Below, piece by piece: positions 1 through 10,603 of a stretch of DNA of 64,000 bases (position 1 is its first letter; each line of letters begins with the position of its first letter). The DNA comes from Nematopogon swammerdamellus (taxonomy: Eukaryota > Arthropoda > Insecta > Lepidoptera > Adelidae): the NCBI GenBank assembly GCA_946902875.1, contig OX336336.1, forward strand, positions 7,162,545 to 7,226,544, in the 5' to 3' direction. The position numbers and the translations under genes are program-made. The notes under the pieces are model-generated. The model saw only the letters and a list, made by a program, of their open reading frames with translations, did no database searches and was not told the DNA's origin.

Positions 1-295
1 TTGAATTTTCTGAAATAATGTATTTTTGGCAAAAACCGTTCAACCGTTTCGAAAAAAAAAGAAAAAAGACTTTGAGAGGGCATATCTCGGAAACTACTGA
101 TCCCAGCCTACTCATTCCCATATGGAAAATGATAAGTCTCGACAAGATAAAACGAGAAAATTAGAAATGCCTCGACCTAAAAGAAATCGGCCGAGAACTT
201 AGAAAATGGCAACTATTTGAATATGGACGAAACCCCGTTAGCGCCACGTCAGGCCATTTGCACTCTATGTACTTGCGCGAACATTATATGTCTGC
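1..295. other. AT-rich stretch, nothing recognised
   Basis: This stretch contains A-runs and phrases such as 'ctcggaaactactg' that resemble repeat-derived text elsewhere in the window (compare 56136-56440). I see no gene, and the left part is cut by the window edge. Confidence 0.3.
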
Positions 296-620
296 CCATG
301 ATTCCATGTCTATGTCTACCGGTAGTCCCACGACTACCAGGGCATTTTTAAATTTTTTTTTTTTAGTTTTGTTTTTTATTTTATTTATTTTTTAGTGTTT
401 TATGGCCCCCTTCCACCTATGGCTCTCCATGATTCCATGTCTATGTCCCACGACTATCAGGGCATTTTTTTTAATAGTTTTTTTTTTTAGTTTTGTTTTT
501 TTTTTATATTTTTGTTTTTTATAATAGTCACTCGGCCGGCGGCCCCCTTCCACCTATGGCTCCCCATGATTCCATGTCTATGTCTACCGGTAGTCCTACG
601 ACTACCAGGGAATTTTTTTT
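296..620. repeat. Three-copy tandem repeat, about 130-136 bp per unit
   Basis: The phrase 'ccatgattccatgtctatgt' begins near 297, 427 and 563, each time followed by a 'ctaccagggca'-like segment and a long T-rich run. Copies two and three also share 'cccccttccacctatggct' just upstream. The middle copy lacks the 'ctaccggtag' segment. The T-runs make short open frames here meaningless. Confidence 0.8.
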
Positions 621-1329
621 CATAAGTTGTCGCCAAGATTGTCCGTCCCGCGTGTTCTGTTTTATAATGGGAAATTATGAAATATGAAGTTCGCGATGTT
701 TAGTTACATGTTGCGCCATCTCTTGGAGAGCCCTTGTGACAAGTCATCGCTCGTAGGGCTCGTTGTTCGTGTCATTTGCACGCAAATTAATTTTTAATAG
801 CTCCTTTGAGATTGTCATTAGCGAATATGGCGGCTGTGTAACTTCTCATTTATGTGTGGGAATGGTTGGAATATACTTTTTATTTTAATAAAAATAATGA
901 AATTAATATTTTTATGTTATGTAGGTAAAAGCTCCAATTAATATAATATTATCCTATTATACAATAATTAGATTTTATATAAATTCATATCGTTTTTATA
1001 AGGTGTATTCTATGGTTATGTCTTGTTTTAATAAAACCCTATTATTATATTTCAGGGTAAGTGTACAGACTGACACCTCTCTTCTCCTTCATGCTCCGTA
1101 AGTAAATAAACGCCAAACTATTCCTTATTGGCCTTGCCGTAGTCGGTTAAAAAGTGAAAATATGGTTCTATAAATTCATTTAAAATGTGGAAATGTGGAA
1201 AATTGTTTTACAAATATTTGAAAGTCATCGATAAAACTAATACTGACGGATGAACAAACGTACACATTTTAACAGGTCACTGTGATTCTGAACCCCAAAA
1301 ATAGATACGTGATTTTCGACGACGAGGTA
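621..1329. other. Unassigned AT-rich sequence
   Basis: No coding frame, repeat match inside the window or RNA gene was recognised. It may be single-copy host DNA. Confidence 0.3.
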
Positions 1330-1664
1330 TTTTTTTATCGAAACTAACACGGTTGGCTACATCACCTGTACTACATCCGTGATGTCAGCCCATAAGACCT
1401 CGGTGAACTAGGTGCCATGTCAGTGCTTCCCTTCGGTCGTGCCGGCTACACTTAACTGAACGGAAAACACTATTTACATAGCCGTTTCAACCGACCTTTC
1501 ATTCAGTGCGGTGGTTACCTAACCAACTCGGGCGGGTTAAAGAAGGGAAGGGACCTACATTTTTACGTGGAATCCGAACCACGGTCAGCCTCCAACAGTC
1601 GAGCGGTTACCCATCCATCCACTGACAGTCGACCGACCGCACCATTGAGCTACCCAGGCTGACG
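1330..1664 (-). mobile_element. SINE A copy 1
   Basis: Read on the minus strand, this has the full family order: a tRNA A-box-like start (complement of 'tgagctacc' near 1647), a B-box-like 'ggttcggattcc', the body with 'aaggtcggttgaaacggc', and a 3' end 'aacc..gttagtttcgat' before an A-rich run (T-run at 1330). The 5S-like central part is mostly missing: the segment near 1615 reads 'catccatccactgacag' rather than the 5S phrase. Confidence 0.85.
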
Positions 1665-2005
1665 AACGGTGCCTAATTCTGTGCGTTGTTTGTTATACGG
1701 AACTTTTCTACATACAGTTTATCCACACTTTTGCGAGGCTGAAGGCCCCACACTCCACAATATGCAAAACTGACATACGCCAGAAGTTTACACTCGTTTT
1801 ATTGCGTGCCTGTAATACACAACAGCACAATGGCATCTTCGCTCAGGCATTCAAGTGGTCTTCGTTCAAATACTGTAAGGGCGTTGAGCTAGGAAATAAA
1901 TACCAGACACGTCATTGTCATACTTTGCAAGGTAAACATCTTCTTATCATCATTTGGTCTGCATGCACTTTATTGACTACTGCATCCCGAGCACATCACA
2001 CAAGA
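1665..2005. other. Unassigned sequence
   Basis: No feature recognised between the SINE and the microsatellite. Confidence 0.3.
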
Positions 2006-2199
2006 CTACACTACACTACACTACACTACACTACACTACACTACACTACACTACACTACACTATACTACACTACACTACACTACACTACACAACAACCAA
2101 AAAAACACTACGCTACACCACACTATATTACACAACACTACACTACATTAGACAACACTACACTGCATTGACACACATTACACACACACACACACACGT
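2006..2199. repeat. (ACTAC)n pentanucleotide microsatellite with (CA)n tail
   Basis: About 150 bp of 'actac' repeats with a few interruptions ('aacaaccaaaaaaacact', 'actatatta'), ending in a run of 'ca' near 2170-2196. It produces overlapping open frames made of HYTTL-type repeats; these are artefacts. Confidence 0.95.
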
Positions 2200-2472
2200 T
2201 TGATCCCACTAAACTAAACTATAGTCTAATCAGGGAAACAAAAAGTGGCCAGACTTCTATGTATGTACAACCTATGTGTATCTATTTGTCATTAGGCTGT
2301 CTGTTTTCTAATAAATAAATAAATAAATAAAATAAATTACCGGCAGACAGAAGACACGTGAGTAAGCAAGTCCATCGATAATGCGACGCTTTTCGCAATG
2401 TGGTAACGTGCCGCCGCCGTCCTGACTCCTGACGCATCTCTAACACTCGTTCCACACTCATAATATATTCCA

Positions 2473-2637
2473 CTTGCTTTTGCCCGCGGCTTCGCTTCGC
2501 GTGACTTTTTGCTCACAGCTCAGGCCGCCGATGACATAGCGTTATGATTTATAGCCTTAAACCATCTTGAGAAGTGACAGAATGTAACAGTGAAAACAGC
2601 ATGTAAATTGATAAAGTGGTCATCGAGTTGTAAGGAT
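2473..2637 (+). mobile_element. LINE-like 3' end fragment, family R copy 1
   Basis: It starts with 'gcccgcggcttcgcttcgcg' and continues through 'tgactttttgctcacagctc' and 'gccgatgacatagcg' to 'gataaagtggtcatcgag'. The same text recurs at 51553-51720 (plus) and on the minus strand at 3652-3803 and 57150-57265. The 'cccgcggcttcgc' start is, from memory, typical of 3' ends of lepidopteran RTE-like retrotransposons. Confidence 0.6.
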
Positions 2638-3187
2638 GAGGTAATCATTGAAGTAATCATTATATTTATAACTAGCTGTTCTCACGGCTTCCATCGTCAG
2701 ATGTTCCAGAAAATGTCAGTAAAAACCTGGCGTGAATAAATTAGATCTAGTAGGTCAAATTTGATCGACGGCGGCGGTGGCGCGCGCTTCGGTCGGTCGG
2801 TTGGTCGTCGCGCCGTTGCAGATTTCATGCTTTATTTTAATCTAACGAGCACTTTCTGAACAAGTGGATGCTCTTTCTAAGTGTTTACTCCCATGGCGTC
2901 GAGAGTCTTTGAGCGAAGCAAGAAGTCCAAACAAGTACGCCTTCGTTACCTCGCTAGCTCTGAGCTAGAAGTAGGTCTAGGGGTGGGCAGGCGGCAGAAG
3001 ATGTGTCGACGAGGCTCGTCCCGGAGGCGGCATGCATAAGTAATACAGGGCTGCAGGCACATGCGACAGTTTTAACAGATTGCATTGTTGCTTGTTGGGG
3101 AATTTCATAAATCGATTAGGTATACGAAATACTACAGACGGCTCTAAACGAAAACATAAATTGTTTCATTTAGTTTGTTTCATTTGT
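2638..3187. other. Unassigned sequence with a CpG-rich patch
   Basis: Positions about 2768-2820 are rich in CG ('gacggcggcggtggcgcgcg', 'cggtcggtcggttggtcgtc'). No coding frame is supported. Confidence 0.3.
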
Positions 3188-3508
3188 ACTGTGTGGGGCC
3201 GGTACTTTAAAAGACTAGCCCCACTGCATCTCTCCCCGTGTATGTCGTAAAAGGCGACTAATGGATATGACTCCCTTCTTTATTATTAGGTGGTAGGGTT
3301 TAACCCGCCCGGGTTGGTACCACGGTACTGAATGAAAGGTCGGTCGAAACGGCTATGTAAATAGATTCTATTTTCCGTCCAGTTCAGTGTAGCCGGCACG
3401 ACCTAAGGGAGGCACTGACGTGGCACCAAGTTCACCCGGTATTATGGGCTGACATCACGGATGTTGTAGGCGATGTAGCCAACCGTGTCAGTTTACATAA
3501 AAAAAATA
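3188..3508 (+). mobile_element. SINE A body with family-D head, copy 2
   Basis: The first about 100 bases ('gtgtggggccggtactttaa', then 'tctccccgtgtatgtcgtaa') match the 5' end of family D. At 'aggtggtagggtttaacccg' the sequence becomes the ordinary SINE A body and runs to 'aaccgtgtcagtttacataa' plus A-run. The tRNA/5S head is absent. Two other copies (18523-18856, 38096-38435) have the same join, so this is a real sub-family and not a chance insertion. Confidence 0.8.
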
Positions 3509-3651
3509 TAGTTTTTTTTGTTATCAAAGAGTTTGTCGCACAATTGCAATGAAAATACAATACAATATGAAGAATAAATAAGGCGAAGTTTCTTCTACTG
3601 TGTGTGTAACGCACGTCAATTAGATGAATATCCTTATAACTCGAGAAACAT

Positions 3652-3803
3652 TTTATCGATTTACATACGGTTTTCACTGTTACATTCAGTCACTTCTCGA
3701 AATGGATTTAGGCTAAAAATAATAACGGTACGTCATCGGCGGCCTGAGCTATGAGCAAAAAGTCTCGCGAAGCGAAGCCGGGGGCAAATGCTAGTGAAGA
3801 ACA
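3652..3803 (-). mobile_element. Family R LINE-like 3' fragment, copy 2
   Basis: This is the reverse complement of the text at 2473-2637: 'gcgaagcgaagccgggggca' at the right edge, 'tgagcaaaaagtc' and 'acagtgaaaac'-complement at the left. The frames here on both strands are by-products. Confidence 0.55.
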
Positions 3804-4344
3804 AAAGGTCCAATCTATTATTTCACAATTCAATTTACGTACCGCCGCCGTCAAAGAGCTCAGTATATGTGCTATTACCCACGCCTCCTTAATCCCTCCC
3901 CAACGAGGAAAGACACGAATTTTCCTCCTAAAGTCGCCAACATCCCGGAGACTTGGAAGAAAACACGCTATTCGACGCAAAACGCCCACAGAAATAGGCC
4001 AGGAGAAATTTAGTGGGGTTGTGTTGAAAAATAGCAAATAATAACACGCTCAGACATATATTTATGCGGTTGCATTTACTTGTGTTCCGGATGACGGGAT
4101 TTTAAATTGCTACGCACGCTTGGGATGGGAATATCGCATAGATGGCGTTATCCCGACCGAAATTAAATTAATAAATGGATTTCAAATATAAAGCATAAGA
4201 AGCTTCGCTTCTGTCGGGTGACCGACGATACCTCACATTTGAATTGTGAATTTCAGGCAATTTTTATATTTTTTATAATTTTTATATCAAAACAGTAACT
4301 AATAAAATTACAAATAAATGTAATTTAAACAACACCACGACGAC
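3804..4344. other. Unassigned sequence
   Basis: Overlapping short frames exist on both strands (to 4041) but none shows domain-like content. The phrase 'gaagcttcgcttctgtcggg' near 4200 resembles degraded repeat ends. Confidence 0.25.
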
Positions 4345-4440
4345 CGCGCCAGAACTCGGACGAGTGACCATTCGACCGTCAACGCTGACCGTGGTTCGGA
4401 TTCAATGCACAACTGTAGGTCCCTTTCCTTCTTACCTTAG
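4345..4440 (+). mobile_element. SINE A fragment
   Basis: It contains 'gagtgaccattcgaccgt', 'ctgaccgtggttcggattc', 'aactgtaggtcccttt' and 'cttcttacctta', which is the 5S-edge, B-box and start-of-body segment of SINE A. The rest is missing. Confidence 0.7.
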
Positions 4441-4999
4441 CAGCCTTCCAAAATGGAAGGAGCCATACTCAAGTCTACCCGTTGCGTTGACATGTTTTAT
4501 AATACTTTTCTCTGATGCGGACATATTGACGAATGCACTGTTTTCCAGTCAACTTGTAAAGAATGACATTACTAATGAGCTGTTGCCTGCAGTGATACAA
4601 AGTGAAAGAATAGTCAGTGAAAATTCGTAGCATTTACCGTTAAGTCTTATTTTAACGCGGGCGTAGCCGCAAAAGCTTCGCTACAGCCGTCAAAAACCAA
4701 TTTTCTCCCCAAACTCATCGGTAGATCCCGGCCCACACGTATCTCATAAGTTTGTTCCAGAGTTATTCGCTGAGTCGCCATAACCGGGTCGCTATCGAGA
4801 TGTGCCGGTCAAAACAGCCCAATAAATCTGGCCGCTCGCGCGCGCTTCGCCCGGTTCGCCCGCGCGCCGCGCATTTATGGCAACACCGAAGAATTCTAGA
4901 ATAGAAATATCATTGTCTTACTTTGCATAATTGACTCAGTCACAACATCAAATAAAAATTATGTGCAAATGCACACCAATAAAAACATATACACACTTA
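4441..4999. other. Unassigned sequence
   Basis: GC-rich pieces near 4650-4690 and 4830-4870 ('gctcgcgcgcgcttcgcccg') are present without a recognisable gene. Confidence 0.25.
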
Positions 5000-5317
5000 C
5001 CATCACAATGTATCCCGACAATCAGTATAGGTAGAGTAATGAGTATTTTCGCAAGACCTCGGACAAATTACAGCACAATACCGACCACCACGCTTAGCAA
5101 AATATTAGAACAATACAACTATCAAGCAGCGAGTAAGGCACGAAGGCAGACTATCAACTCTGCATGCCTGTGGAAGGATCGTGCAAAGGTTAGAGGTGGC
5201 TCGCCTATATGGCCCTTTAGCACGCCATCTTGTTCTTATCCCTTAGTGGCCTTTTAGGACATGTCCGAGCAGAGATGCAGCGGGCCTAATTATTTTTAAG
5301 TACCGGGCCATACCGTG
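5000..5317 (-). mobile_element. Family D repeat copy 1 (most complete 5' end)
   Basis: On the minus strand it begins 'ggcccggtacttaaaaa', passes 'aaaggccactaagggataag', 'gatggcgtgctaaaggg' and 'gtggtggtcggtattgtgc', and ends near 'gattgtcgggatacattg'. This copy joins the 'ggggccggtactttaaaa' head directly to the rest of D. It therefore identifies that head, seen on some SINE A copies, as the 5' part of D. Confidence 0.7.
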
Positions 5318-5439
5318 GCGTTTATTGGTGTGCAATACCGTGGATTGCACATGAATAAAAACATAGACACAGAAGACGTGTCATGCATTGCCAATGCTTT
5401 AGCCAATGTATAGAGGAGTAATATTAGTCGCTTTGGTTT

Positions 5440-5690
5440 TTGTTTTAATTGCTTCCGAACTGGATGGCTCTGCCCGAGGTCGAAGCCAAAGGCGCAGGCA
5501 CCGCCGAGGAGGTGCCAGTCCGGCTTGAAGGTGGACTAATGTCGCTGGGGAAAGGCTATTAACCCGCGATTTGAAGATACGTGGATTGTAGGAGTGGGAA
5601 AAGATATTCCCTGGGAACCCGTTCCACACCTTTGCAGTGAGGCGGTTTGGCTTGGTAGGTGTTTTCGTCAACGCACAGAGCAGACCTGCC
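5440..5690 (-). pseudogene. Jockey-like LINE 3' fragment, family J copy 1
   Basis: The minus-strand frame encodes the extreme C-terminus of a non-LTR reverse transcriptase protein: 'AKVWNGFPGNIFSHSYNPR', then 'FKSRVNSLSPATLVHLQAGL'. This is the usual 'RTA.LWN.LP..VFP..YN...FK..V' ending of Jockey-type pol. Only about 80 codons remain. The 3' end lies near 5447, at the complement of 'ttcggaagcaatt'. Copies 2 and 3 of the family are at 11922-12420 (minus) and 50322-50821 (plus). Confidence 0.75.
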
Positions 5691-6009
5691 AGAGCATTTT
5701 ATTGCAATGTCATCGACCAACGTGTAGAGAAAGTTTTGACTAGACAAAGTTCATCCTCAATGAGTTGATCCCTCTCCTATAATTTTGCATTCTTCGTGAA
5801 ACACTCGTTTGGGGCTCCTACGGTAAAGTTGTGAGAAGTTTGATGGAAATATTGGTCTGATTAAATTGGTAGAAGAAAGTTGCGTTGGATGGACAGTGAC
5901 AACGCTAATACATAATAGGGAGGTTTTTTTAAATAAAGACAAGCATGGATGGCTACTAGCTGTGCCGAGGGACCGAAGGTGCGGTCCAAAGGGCCAAATT
6001 CACCTCTTC

Positions 6010-6262
6010 TCGCAAAGAGTAAATTCAAATTCAAAGTTATTTATTTCATATATTTTAAGAAATGTCATGCCAGCAGATTTGCGGACTGTTGCAGCGCTGT
6101 CTAATCTATTGATACGATGTTTCAAGACCACGAGGTTGAATGATCCGGGAAACAAACTCGCCGGAAGAAAGTTTCACACCCTGGTAGTACGACAAAGGAA
6201 CGATTTACAGAAACGATTTGTTCTCAAAAGCCCAATATCAACAACAAAAGGGTGCTGAGACT
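6010..6262 (-). pseudogene. LINE 3' terminal fragment with stop codon (family K)
   Basis: The minus strand translates to 'FCKSFLCRTTRV', then a stop where tryptophan is expected, then 'NFLPASLFPGSFNLVVLKHR'. This is the C-terminal signature of Jockey/CR1-type pol. About 40 bases later comes the 3' end 'gaaataaataactttgaatt' with a TTTGAA-type tail at 6010-6025. The fragment is short, 5'-truncated and dead. The similar tail at 55335-55390 may be the same family. Confidence 0.7.
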
Positions 6263-6394
6263 CTCTGCGATAAGGGCTGGTGTAGTATTCGCCCAATACA
6301 AGATTAAATTTTTAACTAGCGTAATATTTGCTCCGATGTTAATGAACATGGTTTATTTATTGAACTATTGAAGAATAAACTTATTGAAGACAAG

Positions 6395-6615
6395 CTGTGC
6401 CCGCGGCTCCGCCCGCTCTCATATTTCACTTCACTGCTAACCTCATAAGCTATTTAGCGTGATAGTAAGTAGCCTATAGTTGATGGGAAGAATCAAGCTA
6501 TCCGTAGATTTTTTTTTTAAATTAAAATCGGTTCAGTGGTTCTCGAGTTATAAGCGGACAGACAGACAGACAGACAGAAAGCAGACGTTGGATTTTATTA
6601 TAGGTAAGGAAGTGT
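6395..6615 (+). mobile_element. Dispersed repeat S, copy 1
   Basis: This is almost the same as 36675-36895: 'ctgtgcccgcggctccgccc', 'tcatatttcacttcactgct', 'aaaatcggttcagtggttct', then (GACA)n and 'gttggattttattatagg'. The 'cggttcagtggttctcgag' text before tetranucleotide GACA is typical of LINE 3' ends in this group (recall). No coding content. Confidence 0.7.
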
Positions 6616-6659
6616 AGCAGACGATTCAATGTGAATCACTAGCAAGTTTACTACTTCCG

Positions 6660-6790
6660 ACAGGAATATGGGGTTGCCATTATAGCGGATGTTGGAGGTG
6701 GCTTACATAGCCTACTATACCAGGATATATGTTTTTTATTTGTTAGCGCGACCGGGGTGCCTAACGAGTAACGATGCCCATGGACATTCA
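6660..6790 (+). mobile_element. SINE 3'-end-like remnant
   Basis: 'gttggaggtggcttacatag' and 'actataccaggatatat' followed by a T-rich stretch resemble the 3' end of the SINE B/C group. 'acgatgcccatggacattc' is shared with 28040-28060. The edges are unclear. Confidence 0.35.
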
Positions 6791-7488
6791 GTCATATGAT
6801 AAAACGTCGTTTTGTAGTTTTATATCTTAATCGTGGTTCGTTTTTAAGCATAATAATTAATAAGAGTTATGCTGGACACGTAAACATTGTAATCTCTTTT
6901 CTCTTTTAAAATGGGCTAAATCAGGGCTGGCCAACTATGCAAATAAAAAAAATGATATCTCTCTGCCCGGGCCCGGGTTTACTCGTATTTCTTGAAATAG
7001 CACGCATTTTCAGCACTCGTGTCGCAGTTCATTAGTGTTCCTTTTCAACCTCCATTCACGGCTGTCAGCGCCTGTAAAAATTCATAACCGTGCCGCGTTT
7101 GAAAAAAATAAAAACACAAAACTTCGGAGTGTAAATAGAATCGTCGCTCCATACAATAGTGCCTGAATTTGTGAGCGGGCCTCGCGCCGTCTCGCTCGTT
7201 AGGCATAGAGCCGTCTCCTTCTCGCGTGACGTCATCGTCGGGCGCATGCGTGGACAAGTTTCACCACCCCTGGCAGCTGACGACAAAGGCGCGTAGTTTC
7301 GGTGCAGTCGACTATTACAACTTGGAAATAATTAGAGTTGTAATAACTTACTTACTAGCTGCGTTATATATGCAGATATGCACTACACAGTGAATGACAA
7401 TAGTTCTGAAATATTCTCTATTTTCCTTAGTAGAATAATAATAAATAATGCAAAAGTTAGCCTGGTATGCGTAACTGTAAGCTTCGGC
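6791..7488. other. Unassigned sequence
   Basis: No gene recognised. A perfect TGACGTCA (CRE-type) octamer sits near 7226 inside a CG-rich patch. Confidence 0.25.
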
Positions 7489-7690
7489 AGCTTCGGTAGG
7501 TGCGATCGGTCGACTGCCGTTCGTGATATTAAGCACACCTGGGTGCGGTCAGAACTTGGATGGGTTAACGTTCAACCGTTGGAGGCTAACCGTGGGTCTG
7601 ACTCCACGTAAAACTGTAGGTCCCTTCCCTTCTTACCTTACTAGGTGGTAGGGTTTAATCCGCCCGGGTTGATACCACCGCTGAAAGGTC
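7489..7690 (+). mobile_element. SINE A copy 3, 3'-truncated
   Basis: The copy runs from 'gcttcggtaggtgcgatcgg' through 'gggtgcggtcagaacttgga' (5S-like), a B-box-like segment, 'aactgtaggtcccttccctt' and 'gtagggtttaatccgcccgg', then stops near 'ctgaaaggtc'. The 3' half of the body is missing. Confidence 0.8.
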
Positions 7691-8368
7691 ATGCGACGTA
7701 AAGTCGTGTGAATAAATTGTTTTAAACTTACTGGTCAACATTAGATATTTTATTATAAAAACTCTGTTCTCGGTTAGAGTGGGGATATTGCTATTTGAGA
7801 CAAATTTCATACAAGAAGTGTGTGCACGTTGTAAAACAGACTAAGTACACTTCCAGAAAGCCTTACGGATGCCTTTTTCCTATTGGTGAATTTTCCACTG
7901 ACCTTTCGCGAAGCTGTCCGGTACAAAATACAACTTTATTTATCTTTAATTAAGTTAATTAAAAAATTCCTTGTATAGGTTTTATGGAATTAATAATAAA
8001 GTTACCGATAAATGCTTTGAATATTAAAATTCCATCAGCCTCGGAAGGTGTGTGCTCGTCAGTTATTCCAAACATTTGGCCCTCCTATGAAATATTCCAA
8101 CATGTAAATTTTTGTGAAAGTTTCTCAAAATCAGCGGGCGTTGGCGGATCGCGATCGTTCGCTTGTGCCACAATTTCATGCAGCAGCTCAATACCAAGTC
8201 TGACACGGCGTAATATTGCTAGCATCATCGTGTACTGACGACGCTCACTGTAATGCGGTGTGACGCGGTGAAACCGCATGCAGGTACGTTAGACATAGTT
8301 CTGTATGAGAGCTAGTCATACTATATTTAGAATCGAAATAGAATGGATTTACGTTATTGAAAATGGTT
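7691..8368. other. Unassigned sequence
   Basis: Short overlapping frames at 7984-8279 on both strands show no family resemblance that I recognise. Confidence 0.25.
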
Positions 8369-8771
8369 AAAAAAATCTGCCAAGTGCGAGTTTTACTCGC
8401 GCGCGAAGGTTTCCGTATCTATCCGCTGTCAATAATATCCGCCTATCCACTCAGGTGGCATGGACGGTGGGGAAATGACAGCACCTAACAATGCATGCAA
8501 TGTATAAAAGTCGTTTACGTCATCTGTTATTAAATAGTGTGACTAATCTATTTAATAAAATGTTTCTTGTATGGGGGCCCCCCTTAATTTGTAACTTTTT
8601 GTTATTTTTTGTATTTGTTTCATCCGCCATAGTAACGCATATTCTGTGAAAGTTTCAACGGGCTACCTATTACGGTTCAAGAGATACAGTCCTCGGACAG
8701 ACAGACGGACGGACGGACGACGCGACGTAGTCTTAGTAATAGGCTTCCGTCTGGGATACGGAAACCTAAAA
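8369..8771 (+). mobile_element. Family P repeat, copy 1 (apparently full length)
   Basis: It begins 'aaaatctgccaagtgcgagt', has 'tttcttgtatgggggccccc' in the middle and 'ttctgtgaaagtttcaacgg' plus (GACG)n near the end, and closes with 'ggatacggaaacctaaaaa'. This is a non-coding element of about 400 bp. Its closest relative is the inverted copy at 11114-11529, with which it shares 'atctatccgctgtcaat'. Confidence 0.75.
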
Positions 8772-8990
8772 AACGGCCAAGTGCGAGCCGAACTCGCGCA
8801 TCGAGGGTTCCGTATCGCCATGTCACGGTCAGCGCCACTCACGCCATCTATGGATTAGTTAAAATGCTTCATAATCTTTTAGATAGATGGCGCGCATACA
8901 CTTTTTAGTTTCTTGTATGGGAACGCCCGTCGTTTTTTTACTTTTTCTTATTTTTATTATTTTTTGTAATATAATATATCGGCAATAATA

Positions 8991-10447
8991 TCAAATCAAA
9001 TCAAAATATACTTTATTGTACACCATAAAAAGGAACACAACAGGCGAGTTTAATGCAGAGTAGCATTCTTTACAAACTAACCTTTGGGATGTGGAGAAGC
9101 TGATAGGGCGGACAATGCAGTGCAAGAGAGAAGCGTGAAAAATAAAACTATTAAATAAATGGACACATACAATAGGTACATAGATACATACATAAAATAA
9201 ATACTATAAGGTACGTACATATTATATTTATACATAAACTACATATACATATGTAAACATATATTTTATAATATAAAACCATCTGAATAAAAGTTACAAG
9301 AACGTAATTAAGGGAAATTTATATTACTCGTCGCCGTCAGAATCAGATAGAAACAGTTTGCGAATACGTTCTCTAAACATGTGGATAGTAGTGCAGCGCC
9401 GTACCTGTTCAGGCAAATGATTCCACATGCGAGCCGCATTGACTGTAAATGAGTCCGTGTAAAATGAACTAGAGTGAGTTGGTATTGCTAGAAGTAGATT
9501 GTCAGATGATCTCAGAGAGAGACCATGGGAACGAAGGAACTCGCACCGCTCACTCAGGTATTTAGGAGCAGCAGGGTCATTCAGTGTGCGGAAAAGAAGA
9601 GAGAGTACGTGGCTATTCCTGCGACTTCGAATATCGAGCCACTGTAAACGTGTGCGATATTCAGAAATATGGTCATACTTGCGCAGACCAAAGATGTAAC
9701 GAATGCACATGTTTAACAGTCTGTCAAGTTTGTTTAGAAGATCTTCACTTAAATCGAGATAACACACATCCGCATAGTCGAGTATTGGAAGTAAGAGTGA
9801 TTGGACAAGTGTGATTTTTGTGCACTTAGGAATGAAGTTTTGCAGTCGCTTGAGTGAGTGCATGCTACCAAAGATTTTGCGGCTGACTTCACCAACCTGC
9901 TTATTCCATCTGAGAGACTCATCAATCATGAGCCCTAGATTTTTAACACAGTTGCTGTAAGGGATGTCCACACCATCGAACACAACGGCGGGAAGAGTGA
10001 CTTTGTCCAATTTAACAAGCAATTTAGGTGACCCGACTATAATAGCTTGCGTCTTGGTGGGGTTGACCAGCAGGCCAAAACGCACAGCCCAGTCGAGCGC
10101 AGATTTTAAGTCATCGTTCATTTGACCCACCGCAGTGTGCAAGACTTCTGGATGAAAGTGGCGATACAACTGCAAGTCATCGGCATACAGATGGTAAAAA
10201 CATTGAAGAGGGACAACAATAGCGTTGATGAAGATAGAGAAGAGTAAAGGTGAAAGCACTCCGCCTTGTGGCACACCAGCAGTAATGTCGCACCATGCAG
10301 AGTCAACATTGTCAACACGGACACACTGACAACGACCAATCAGATATGAGGAGAACCAATCGAGAACAGACTGTGAGATATTTAGAGAATGTAGGATAGC
10401 CAGGAGTATGTCATAATCGACATATTCACATATAACACATATCACAC
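8991..10447 (-). mobile_element. 5'-truncated LINE insertion (Jockey/CR1-like)
   Basis: A non-LTR retrotransposon copy on the minus strand, inserted in family P copy 2. The short direct repeat ATAATA flanks it (8985-8990 and 10448-10453) and fits a target-site duplication. The 3' end has no poly(A) but a TTTGA-type repeat (plus-strand 'tcaaatcaaatcaaa' from 8991). The 3' UTR is about 330 bp. The 5' part, including the endonuclease and the first RT motifs, is absent, as is usual after incomplete target-primed reverse transcription. Confidence 0.85.
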
Positions 10448-10457
10448 ATAATAACAC
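9324..10457 (-). CDS. Reverse transcriptase C-terminal fragment of the LINE
   Basis: The frame has 377 codons. RT motifs are visible in order: 'GVPQGGVLSPLLF' (residues 61-73), the catalytic 'YADD' (91-94), 'VNPTKTQAI' (about 130-138), and a thumb/C-terminal region ending with 'AARMWNHLPEQVR'. The N-terminal endonuclease and RT motifs upstream of the GVPQG block are missing, so the product could not retrotranspose alone. The frame is otherwise free of stops, which suggests a fairly recent copy. The annotated start is artificial: the first few codons lie at or beyond the insertion junction (about 10447) in the host repeat, so this start is not a biological start codon. The clade (Jockey, CR1 or a relative) is not settled by eye. 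Confidence 0.85.
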   Translation of the reverse strand: MLLCVICVICEYVDYDILLAILHSLNISQSVLDWFSSYLIGRCQCVRVDNVDSAWCDITAGVPQGGVLSPLLFSIFINAIVVPLQCFYHLYADDLQLYRHFHPEVLHTAVGQMNDDLKSALDWAVRFGLLVNPTKTQAIIVGSPKLLVKLDKVTLPAVVFDGVDIPYSNCVKNLGLMIDESLRWNKQVGEVSRKIFGSMHSLKRLQNFIPKCTKITLVQSLLLPILDYADVCYLDLSEDLLNKLDRLLNMCIRYIFGLRKYDHISEYRTRLQWLDIRSRRNSHVLSLLFRTLNDPAAPKYLSERCEFLRSHGLSLRSSDNLLLAIPTHSSSFYTDSFTVNAARMWNHLPEQVRRCTTIHMFRERIRKLFLSDSDGDE

Positions 10458-10603
10458 ATATTCTGTGAAAATTTCAAAGAGCTACCAATTACGGTTCAAG
10501 AGATACAAACCTCGCACAGACAGACGGACAGACAGACAGACAGACGGCGCGGCGTAGGCTTAGTAATAGGGTCCCGTACGACGGATTCGGAACCCTAAAA
10601 AGA

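Larger units (their letters stand above)
8772..10603 (+). mobile_element. Family P repeat, copy 2, split by a LINE
   Basis: The left half (8772-8990) starts 'acggccaagtgcgagccgaa'. The right half (10448-10603) resumes with 'acacatattctgtgaaaatt' and ends 'cggattcggaaccctaaaaa'. The two halves fit together as one P element once the LINE at 8991-10447 is removed. Copy 2 directly abuts copy 1. Confidence 0.75.

Noticed and set aside
1039..1060. Possible splice acceptor ('tatatttcagggtaag')
   Set aside because: A lone 'tttcag|g' match without an adjoining open exon is not enough.
1802..2203. 133-codon frame
   Set aside because: Mostly translated pentanucleotide microsatellite.
3708..4041. Overlapping frames of 109 (minus) and 96 (plus) codons
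   Set aside because: They begin in a family R repeat fragment and neither shows a domain or sensible composition.
10118..10339. 73-codon minus frame and plus frames at 9499-9814
   Set aside because: Shadows of the LINE reverse transcriptase frame.
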